From Nitrosospira sp. Nsp2 (GTDB lineage Bacteria > Pseudomonadota > Gammaproteobacteria > Burkholderiales > Nitrosomonadaceae), in the NCBI RefSeq assembly GCF_003050965.1, contig NZ_QAOU01000010.1:1-64000 (forward strand): a DNA stretch of 64,000 nucleotides. Reading direction: 5' to 3'. This document shows, piece after piece, positions 57,846 to 64,000 of this stretch. A program made the position numbers and the translations under genes. The notes beneath the pieces were generated by a model, which had not been told where the DNA came from, made no database searches, and saw only the letters and a program-made list of their open reading frames with translations. Every line of letters starts with the position of its first letter. Position 1 is the first letter of the stretch.

Positions 57846-58938
57846 GAGCTGTTTCTCCTTAAGATAAAAACTTTTACCGTGATGTGAGCATAGGGAGCGT
57901 AAGAAGCGGTGACCCAACGTTGGCCAATTGGACGGGGAAGCCGCTAATTAGTATTAATAGGCTCAAAGCCGTCCTTCGAAAACTGCTTCTAGTTATGCAT
58001 AGGAGAAAGTTGGGATACACGCAAGGTCGTCATTACTTTTTTAGTCGATTTCAACCGTTTCTAGCAGTTTGGTGGTAGCCCCTTCTCTCCTTGTTAGAGC
58101 CCCGTTCCGTTCGTTCTTTGAAAATCTAGGGTTCGAAATGGTGCTAAACATGGCACTGCAAGGGGTATTTACGCTCGATCTATTTCTGGCAATACCCTAG
58201 GTAGGGTAGAAACATTACAGCTTCTGAGAGCGGGTCCTTTCCGGCGTAAAATCATGCCCCTAGAAACACTCTAACGGGCCCTCAGAGCGACGACAGACAG
58301 TGGGGGTATAGCCTGTGTGCAAGGTGGAAAAATTCTGCTGACTCTGTATTTAAAGCCTAGTTGGGGTGGAGGGTCCGACGGGGGTGTTCATCGACAGGCC
58401 GGTGCACTCGTAAGGTATTCCCGCCTAGGCACTCTATACACAAATATCCCTAACATACGCTCTCTCCTATACTCTCCAAATACCTCTAACTGAAAAAGGG
58501 CGCTTCGTTACTTATGGCAAAAACAGTGACGGGGGTACACGCGTAGGCGCTATACACACGACTACCTAATACGCTCTCTCATCGCTCCCATACCTCGAAC
58601 TGCGAAAGGTGGCTACGTTACTTCTGGCAATGCCTCTAGGGCTAGCTGTACGGAGGCTCAGACGCGCTTTTGACGTTTGGGAATACCCTAGCCAAGATGG
58701 AGAATCAAATCGCTTCGACAGTGACTTATTGATTAGTTTTTAAGCACCCTCTCCCCTTGCTTCACCCTCGTCGACAGGGGGGTATTGTTGGGCAGGACCG
58801 GTAGGCACTAAGGTATCCATTGCTAGGCGTCCAGTCTGCAAGGGGGAAAGGGAGTGTCTCCGGTTTCGATTCACACTCCCCCCGTTAAATTAAGCACCCC
58901 TACCCTTGTACTTCAATTAAAACTAGGTTGGGTTCGGA
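57846..58938. repeat. Degenerate repeat field, right part
   Basis: These 1093 bases have no gene. Repeat-like units occur at about 58150-58214, 58250-58335 and 58630-58715, related to those at 57068-57262. The clearest is a 16-base palindrome at 58193-58208 (TACCCTAGGTAGGGTA). A second tandem pair at 58425-58520 and 58542-58630 shares ATACGCTCTCTC, CATACCTC-like and CGTTACTT blocks. The pattern looks like decayed tandem repeats. Confidence 0.6.
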
Positions 58939-59814
58939 TTACGCACATTTCCTTGCGCGGCGCGCCCTCCAACCAAGAAGACTTAGTCCTGCCAGCATCA
59001 TAGCCCAAGTTTCCGGCTCTGGAACGGCCGGAAGCACCGGAAGAAAGGTTCCAGCTTCTTGCGTGTAGTATCGAAATTGGACACTGCCTTGGTCTATAAA
59101 TGCCGTATCCGCCCCATTAAATGTGAAGCTGCCACTATAAGGCTGTCCGTCGAAGGTAACCACGTTTGGGAGGCTAACAGACGAGGCGGGATTACTACTG
59201 ATGCTAACCGTTGCGTCTTCTTGCGAGAACGGGAAGACATTTGGAGGCGTAGGCAGGTTCGTACTTTTATCTACCGTAAGAAAGGTGCTGCTGTCGCCGC
59301 CATACAAAGTGTAGTTTAGGGTCCAGGCGGAAATTTGACCGCTCGCATCGGTTGTCACTTGCCCGTCAACTGCGCTGTAGTGATCGTACTTCACGGCATC
59401 TGCAGAAGACCCTGCCACGTAGTTGTTTATATCATTCGATATAGGGACTATAGAACCGCCAGCCCAATAGCCCTCCACTCCCCCCTTAGTTGCGCCGAGG
59501 AGATTAAACCCACCGCTTTCCAAATGGATTGGAGTGGTGGAATTTGGCGCAAGAGGCGACGTGAAGCTTAGGTAAGCAGTTATCGGTGACCCGATATAGA
59601 TCGGGGGGCTAGTCAAAGGGCTATTAGGGGATTGCAGCAAGCCGGGTGTGGTTTGGACCTCATTTTTCCCCGAATTTTGTAACTCCCCTAGGTAAACGGG
59701 GGCGCTTGTAAAATTGTAGGTAGTGCTGGCCTGCGCGGAAAGAGAACCGATCAATGTTCCAACTATCACCAAGAACGTCCGACAGGTATTATTAGAAATA
59801 TTAGTCAAGCTCAT
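58939..59814 (-). CDS. PEP-CTERM exported protein
   Basis: This 291-residue protein has a signal peptide (cleavage near LSAQA, residue 29), a beta-rich body with no recognised domain, and the sorting tail VPEPETWAMMLAGLSLLGW followed by Arg-Ala-Arg-Arg-Ala-Arg-Lys. AGGAGTAGGTGAT precedes the ATG. It is probably an exosortase substrate of unknown role, facing away from the SRAP gene. Confidence 0.87.
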   Translation of the reverse strand: MSLTNISNNTCRTFLVIVGTLIGSLSAQASTTYNFTSAPVYLGELQNSGKNEVQTTPGLLQSPNSPLTSPPIYIGSPITAYLSFTSPLAPNSTTPIHLESGGFNLLGATKGGVEGYWAGGSIVPISNDINNYVAGSSADAVKYDHYSAVDGQVTTDASGQISAWTLNYTLYGGDSSTFLTVDKSTNLPTPPNVFPFSQEDATVSISSNPASSVSLPNVVTFDGQPYSGSFTFNGADTAFIDQGSVQFRYYTQEAGTFLPVLPAVPEPETWAMMLAGLSLLGWRARRARKCA

Positions 59815-60021
59815 ATCACCTACTCCTGAAAAGGAACAACGTTGTTATTGTGTGGGCAATTACTCAAATACCCGTCCCGTTTCCGGACGTTAACCTCGTC
59901 CTCAACTATTTATAGTACATTTTTTAAAAAGGGGAATATGGAAACAGGGGCGAAAGTAGAAAAGCGAGGACTAGGGGCAGATTCTTCCCCTACTCCCCTT
60001 GGAAATGGCGAAAAAATAGCA

Positions 60022-60738
60022 ATGTGCGGCAGATTTGAACAATCCGAAACGAAGCGCTATTACGCTAGCGCTTTCGGGGCTGATACAAGCGACGACCTAG
60101 AGTGGTTGGGCGAACGAATTCCCTCCTACAATACCGGTCCCGGTTTATGCCCCTGGGTGATGATGCTGCACAAGGGCGAGCTGCAATTGGTTGGAATGAG
60201 ATGGGGCTATCGAACTCCTAAGGAAGCGGCAGAGAAGAAGAAACCTTGGATATGTGCGCGGGTGGAGAAGTCCTTAACTGGGCGCTACTTTCGGCACATG
60301 TTTCGTGAAGGAAGAGTGATTATTCCTTCCGGCGGATGGTATGAATGGACAGTAGAGGATGGGAGGAAACAGCCCTGGTATATCACACGTAAAGTTAATA
60401 AACCTATTTTCATGGCTGGGCTGACTAACTTCCGGCCATATGTTCATCAGACCGTTGAAGTCGGGTTTGTAATTGTTACGGAAGATTCGGGGGCGGGAAT
60501 GGTAGACGTGCATGACCGTAGGCCGGTTGTGCTACAACCCGCAGACGCATGGCTTTGGCTGAATCCTCAAACACCAGTTGAGGAAGCAGCGCATATAGCG
60601 CAGACAAGATCAATACCCACGGAAGAGTTCATGTGGTGGAGGGTAGCCAGGGCAGTAAACCGACCTGATCCTAGCAACAATGGGAGGCACTTGTTAACCC
60701 CGTTTCCAGGTGAAGATTATCTAAGTGAGAAGGTCTAA
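60022..60738 (+). CDS. SRAP (HMCES/YedK) abasic-site DNA-crosslinking protein
   Basis: SRAP proteins use Cys2 to form a thiazolidine crosslink with abasic sites in single-stranded DNA and shield them. The start must be the ATG at 60022, because it puts Cys at position 2 (MCGRF), although the open frame begins at 59842. YNTGPG, IIPSGGWYEW (catalytic Glu) and VHDRRPVVL (active-site His) are all present. The 238-residue length is normal. The next gene starts directly after the stop, so they form an operon. SRAP pieces also occur as fossils at 33628 and 36879. Confidence 0.9.
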   Translation: MCGRFEQSETKRYYASAFGADTSDDLEWLGERIPSYNTGPGLCPWVMMLHKGELQLVGMRWGYRTPKEAAEKKKPWICARVEKSLTGRYFRHMFREGRVIIPSGGWYEWTVEDGRKQPWYITRKVNKPIFMAGLTNFRPYVHQTVEVGFVIVTEDSGAGMVDVHDRRPVVLQPADAWLWLNPQTPVEEAAHIAQTRSIPTEEFMWWRVARAVNRPDPSNNGRHLLTPFPGEDYLSEKV

Positions 60739-61422
60739 ATGACCAGCCAATCAATAACAAACGATGAGAAAGGGCAGGAAGATTTAGGGGCAAGCTTCGT
60801 CGATTCAATTTCGTCCCGAGAGGTTATAGAGCTTGCTGCAACCCTTCCCGATGCGGCTCTCAGCTATCTGACAAGCGACACCGTCCTAGCTAGCATCCCG
60901 ATATTCGGAACTCTTTACACCCTCACCAAGGGCGGCTTATCGCTAGCGGATCATTTGTCTTTAAGGCGGATTGCATATTTCTTGGCTGGATGCAAGCAAA
61001 AAGACCGGTACGAAAGGACAAAACTTGAACAGCAGTTGGCAATAGATCACAAGCTCCGCGCTAAAGTCGGGGAGGAACTTCTTTTAATTCTGGAAAGCCT
61101 CGACAATTATGAAAAGGCGACAGTCCTTGGGAAAATTTTTCGGGCAAGGTTGCGAGAGGATATAGATGAGAATACGTTTTTCAAGCTAGCTACTGCTATC
61201 AAGAATGCATCAATCGCCGATCTTAGAGCGCTGGAACGCTCTTATAAGAGAATCGCAACCTATGACGTGACTACGGGGAAACCGTTTTCCGATACTTTAG
61301 AAGATACGACAGCCCAAGCTCTATTCAACGTTGGCTTAGTTAGGGCAGACGGGGCTTTCGAAACTCTTTATCTTCATAATGAGCTGGGTATCCAGCTACT
61401 AACACTCCTAAATGCCGACTAG
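60739..61422 (+). CDS. Unknown 227-residue protein coupled to SRAP
   Basis: The ATG directly follows the SRAP TAA. A possibly amphipathic or membrane-touching segment (SIPIFGTLYTLTKGGLSLAD, about residues 51-70) leads into a helical body with LEQQLAIDHKLRAKVGEEL and the segment LESLDNYEKATVLGKIFRAR. I cannot name the family; similar proteins with a hydrophobic stretch followed by a helical domain seem to occur in accessory and phage-related regions, which is only an impression. The two-gene unit, placed between a PEP-CTERM gene and a tRNA, looks like transferred cargo. Confidence 0.75.
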   Translation: MTSQSITNDEKGQEDLGASFVDSISSREVIELAATLPDAALSYLTSDTVLASIPIFGTLYTLTKGGLSLADHLSLRRIAYFLAGCKQKDRYERTKLEQQLAIDHKLRAKVGEELLLILESLDNYEKATVLGKIFRARLREDIDENTFFKLATAIKNASIADLRALERSYKRIATYDVTTGKPFSDTLEDTTAQALFNVGLVRADGAFETLYLHNELGIQLLTLLNAD

Positions 61423-61498
61423 GGTGAGATTCCAGCTTGCATCAAAACTGGGATATATTCGGATCAATTGTCCCAACAGTGTCCCATGAAAGACGAAA

Positions 61499-61532
61499 GG
61501 CTTACGCATTTAGACGTAAGCCCTTGTTTTTT
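61499..61532 (+). terminator. Rho-independent terminator before tRNA-Lys
   Basis: GGCTTACG pairs with CGTAAGCC around an 8-base loop, followed by CTTG and six T. It ends the SRAP operon about 77 bases after the stop and lies just outside the tRNA on the opposite strand. Confidence 0.85.
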
Positions 61533-61533
61533 A

Positions 61534-61609
61534 TGGTGGGTCGTGAGCGATTCGAACGCTCGACCTACGGATTAAGAGTCCGCTGCTCTACCAGCTGAGC
61601 TAACGACCC
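61534..61609 (-). tRNA. tRNA-Lys(CTT)
   Basis: The minus strand gives a 76-base cloverleaf: acceptor GGGTCGT/ACGACCC, D arm AGCTCAGCTGGTAGAGC, anticodon loop CTCTTAA with anticodon CTT, T arm with TTCGAAT, and an encoded 3' CCA (61534-61536). Its 3' end faces the SRAP operon, the usual side for integration by mobile elements. Confidence 0.96.
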
Positions 61610-61786
61610 GATTTGAAAGAAACCGGAAGTTTTTACTGGACAACAAAACAAAGGTCAAATCCCTGCCTCTGCGTTTCGCCCTTGGTTTAAATGCTACCAC
61701 ATCTGGGCCGAAATTCGAATGGAAAGCTGGTGCAAATGAGCGCCCATTCGTAATGGTTCACCTTGCTCATCAGAGCTGTTCTGCCT

Positions 61787-62557
61787 TCACTGACTATCGC
61801 CTGTATTTTGACCGGATGTTTGATCGATACATGTGGCCAGCATCGCCCGCATGCGGTGCCAATGCGACCCTTCCCAGAAAACGCGCTGACAGAGGTCGCA
61901 AGTGCTGAAGTGATCGAAGCGCTCGCGTACGGAAGGAGGTAAACGACTCAGCGCTTGCGCCTTCTCAATCGGGCGCAACGGAGCGTTGCAATGCAGGCAT
62001 AAGGTGAAAGGCCGGACACTGCGCGCGAGATCCAGCCGGTCGAATATTTCGCATAGCTGTTGGGGGGGCTTTAATGTATGGACGAAGCAGCCGTGGGTGA
62101 TCGAGCGTCGTTTGAGCAATTCCCGGTCGCGCGTGAGTACGATGCGACTGTCGCGCGCCGCGATTATTTCGATCTCGCTATCCTGAAAGTTGTTGTCGTA
62201 GAGGGTGTCAAAGCCGGCCATGCGCAACAGGTGTGCAAGCCCGCCCAGGTGAGCGTCGGCGAGAAAATGCGTTACCCGCAAGGGGTGTTCACGCACCCTC
62301 AACACGGGGGAAACGTCGATCATCTCGAACCTGGGAAAGACGGCCACGCGGTCGCCATGCTCCACTAAGCGGTCAAACCCTACCGACTCGCCATTGACCA
62401 GCACCAATTCAACCTCGGTATGAGGCACGCCCAGTGCCTCGATCATGTGCTTTGTTGTCGCTGCGCGAGCACAAGAGCAGGCGAACTCGTGCCTGCGCCG
62501 TTCTGGCGCCAGGAACTCGTTCAGCTCCTCGTAAAAACGGAACGTTGCGGTGACCAT
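61787..62557 (-). CDS. Mut7-C RNase-domain protein with ubiquitin-like N-terminus
   Basis: This 256-residue protein has an N-terminal ubiquitin-like (ThiS-like) Mut7-C_ub domain (about residues 1-90, starting MVTATFRFYEELN). A Mut7-C PIN-like nuclease domain follows, with FLADAHLGGLAHLLRMAGFD (first acidic site) and TRDRELLKRR. A C-terminal four-Cys zinc site is formed by CLHCNAP and CDLCQRVFW. It probably acts on RNA; the target is unknown. I use the ATG at 62557 because homologues begin near this point. Confidence 0.85.
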   Translation of the reverse strand: MVTATFRFYEELNEFLAPERRRHEFACSCARAATTKHMIEALGVPHTEVELVLVNGESVGFDRLVEHGDRVAVFPRFEMIDVSPVLRVREHPLRVTHFLADAHLGGLAHLLRMAGFDTLYDNNFQDSEIEIIAARDSRIVLTRDRELLKRRSITHGCFVHTLKPPQQLCEIFDRLDLARSVRPFTLCLHCNAPLRPIEKAQALSRLPPSVRERFDHFSTCDLCQRVFWEGSHWHRMRAMLATCIDQTSGQNTGDSQ

Positions 62558-62656
62558 CGCAAAATATCGCACTTTTTGGCAAAGGTGCACTTTGGAGCGC
62601 TAAAGCGGGCAATTTATAAACTGCTCTTTCCGCGAACGGGTTAAGGTTGGTATTTT

Positions 62657-63130
62657 TTAAAGCGGATACTTGCCCGTGATAACCCATGCTTCGGTTGCAA
62701 GCCGTAGCGAAGTGCTCAAGTATTCCATACGTATACCCATCTTATCAGGGGCGGTGATGACAGCCGTCGGCGGTTTACCACACGCCGGTCGTATTAGCGC
62801 ATCTATGCCGGTCCCTTGCTCCTTCAGTTTTTTGATCCTGCCTTCCAGGTCCGACTCCCAAATCCCGAAGTAGAGAATCTGCCCGGCATTTTTTTCCGAA
62901 AATATGCCGTTTCCCCCTGCCTGAATCAATTCCAGATAAGGCGGACGGGTCCTTGAATACGCAGCGACCACCTTGAGGTTTTCATTTTGTTGCGTTAACG
63001 GATTTTCGATGCACAATACGGTATCCGTTGGCTCCGTAAATGTGACATCCAGCAAATTCGCGTAGTGCTCGATAGCTTCTTCATGATTAAGGACGAGTAT
63101 TCCAATATGGTAGTAGGGGGGCTTTATCAT
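62657..63130 (-). CDS. VOC-superfamily (glyoxalase-like) protein
   Basis: This 157-residue protein has two beta-alpha-beta-beta-beta modules: HIGILVLNHEEAIEHYANLL at residue 8 (first metal His) and YLELIQAGG near residue 65 (Glu ligand), with the second module at MGIRMEYLS. This suits glyoxalase/epimerase-type enzymes or binding proteins. The substrate is unknown. It is close to the Mut7-C gene on the same strand but 66 bases past the open frame, so linkage is weak. Confidence 0.75.
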   Translation of the reverse strand: MIKPPYYHIGILVLNHEEAIEHYANLLDVTFTEPTDTVLCIENPLTQQNENLKVVAAYSRTRPPYLELIQAGGNGIFSEKNAGQILYFGIWESDLEGRIKKLKEQGTGIDALIRPACGKPPTAVITAPDKMGIRMEYLSTSLRLATEAWVITGKYPL

Positions 63131-63279
63131 TCCGGACTCATCGTTATGGGAATGTTGGCGGGCTCACTCACGAGGTAATGAGCGGCTGAGGTGCGGGACT
63201 CATTCCCTTCTGTTCCAAGAAATACAATCAAAGCGTAACGCTCCTTGATTAGTTGATCAGTCGGCAAGAGACTCTGAAC

Positions 63280-64000
63280 TCAGCATTGACCCGCCGAAAC
63301 TTCGTTCGCGCTTGGCCCGCCAACCCATGGGTTGTAATAAGTGTAGGCATGTTTTTCGAATGGATTGCCGCATCCACGGTTGTCGAGGGCGTTCCATTCG
63401 CCGCCTGTAGCCCAGGCAAAAACGGAGCCGAAGGTAATATACGTCACATAAAATCCCCATTCCCCCAGGGCCGCGACCTCGCGCGTGTGATAAGCCTCGT
63501 GCCTTGCCACATCGTCGCGCACGTTTCCATTCGAGTCGAAGTTGCCGCTTTGGGTATAAACGATCGCACCCAGCGTCAATCCCCCGGTGCCCGCGCCGAC
63601 TTCCACGAACAGCGCGCCGCGGCGGAAATCGACCCTCTTGCCGGAAATAGCAAGGCCCGCCACCACGAACAGACCGATGATAGTGAATACCGGCGATTTG
63701 ATCAGCTTGATGGCCCAACTGAATGCCCAAGCCACCCCACTGTCGGATTCGTCCATCAGTGGGGTGAACAAGCCCAGAATCGAAACGCCAAGGGTAATTA
63801 CCGCCGCCGCGATTGCAGCCGTGGCAGCGGCAACGCCTGCCCAGATCAGGATTCCATACCAGAACAGGACCGTCAGTACCCCGCCTATCGCTCCCCCGAC
63901 AATCCAAAGCAACCATTCATCCCAGGTGCGCGCACCATTGACCCCAGCCCCTATCGCGCCGATTATGGCGCCGACGATTGCCGCGACAATGATGGCGATG
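63280..64000 (-). CDS. Multi-span membrane protein with HExxH motif (partial)
   Basis: The frame continues past the window end, so the N-terminus is missing. The visible 240 residues start with Gly/Ala/Ile-rich helices (GxxxG-type), have about four membrane spans, then the motif RHEAYHTREVAALGEW, which holds HExxH. Further on FEKHAYTYY offers a possible third ligand. HExxH followed by a Gly and aromatic block resembles a group of membrane-linked, putative zinc-dependent domains seen in some polymorphic toxins. I do not assign a function. Confidence 0.65.
   Translation of the reverse strand, partial: IAIIVAAIVGAIIGAIGAGVNGARTWDEWLLWIVGGAIGGVLTVLFWYGILIWAGVAAATAAIAAAVITLGVSILGLFTPLMDESDSGVAWAFSWAIKLIKSPVFTIIGLFVVAGLAISGKRVDFRRGALFVEVGAGTGGLTLGAIVYTQSGNFDSNGNVRDDVARHEAYHTREVAALGEWGFYVTYITFGSVFAWATGGEWNALDNRGCGNPFEKHAYTYYNPWVGGPSANEVSAGQC

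Noticed and set aside
56642-58938. CRISPR array in the repeat field
   Set aside because: Repeats are imperfect, unequal in length and spacing, and there are no cas genes.

Overview
The window looks like a chromosomal stretch of a betaproteobacterium. A Nitrosospira-like ammonia oxidiser is my best guess. The guess rests on a glycolate-salvage operon, a betaproteobacterial FtsK, a hopanoid RND transporter of the HpnN type, and several PEP-CTERM proteins. No 16S or amo gene is present, so the genus is inference.

Region 1 (1-9 kb) is housekeeping: the 3' end of an unknown gene, ftsK, then the divergently placed unit garR-glcD-glcE-glcF (glycolate oxidase plus tartronate semialdehyde reductase), and a rubredoxin-reductase-like flavoprotein. 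Region 2 (9-12 kb) is a cluster of small exported proteins rich in His, Gly, Pro or Tyr, with glycine-zipper proteins, one of them frameshifted. Region 3 (12-17 kb) has an apparently exported isoaspartyl methyltransferase coupled to a polytopic spermidine-synthase-like protein, and a patatin phospholipase. Region 4 (17-30.5 kb) has a single-CXXCH exported protein, two TPR proteins (one with SEC-C and sulfotransferase domains), PEP-CTERM proteins, a JmjC-type cupin, HpnN and a 23-residue membrane peptide.

Region 5 (30.6-41 kb) has a GAF/GGDEF/EAL protein, an SDR, HflX, a Lys-rich micro-protein, a tandem pair of exported proteins sharing an Asn-Ile-Ser-Ala-Gly-Gly tail, and a porin. Its gaps hold fossils of SRAP and hpnN genes. 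Region 6 (41-48 kb) has an orphan response regulator, then a gene graveyard (a LodA-like quinoprotein tail and an nSTAND NTPase piece), then an intact FAD amine oxidase followed by a 1045-residue protein of unknown function. This pair is my best candidate for an undescribed system.

Region 7 (48-59.8 kb) is accessory and decaying: HAF-repeat genes, a polysaccharide-deacetylase-like gene split from its signal peptide, a multiply frameshifted DUF6940-like gene, a GNAT, PEP-CTERM genes, and a secreted gene with an in-frame stop set inside a degenerate repeat field. Region 8 (59.8-64 kb) has an SRAP (HMCES/YedK) gene abutting an unknown 227-residue gene, a terminator, tRNA-Lys(CTT), a Mut7-C protein, a VOC protein and a truncated membrane protein with HExxH.

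All domain calls are from reading motifs by eye; no database search was possible. Many intergenic fossils point to repeated gain and loss of accessory genes.
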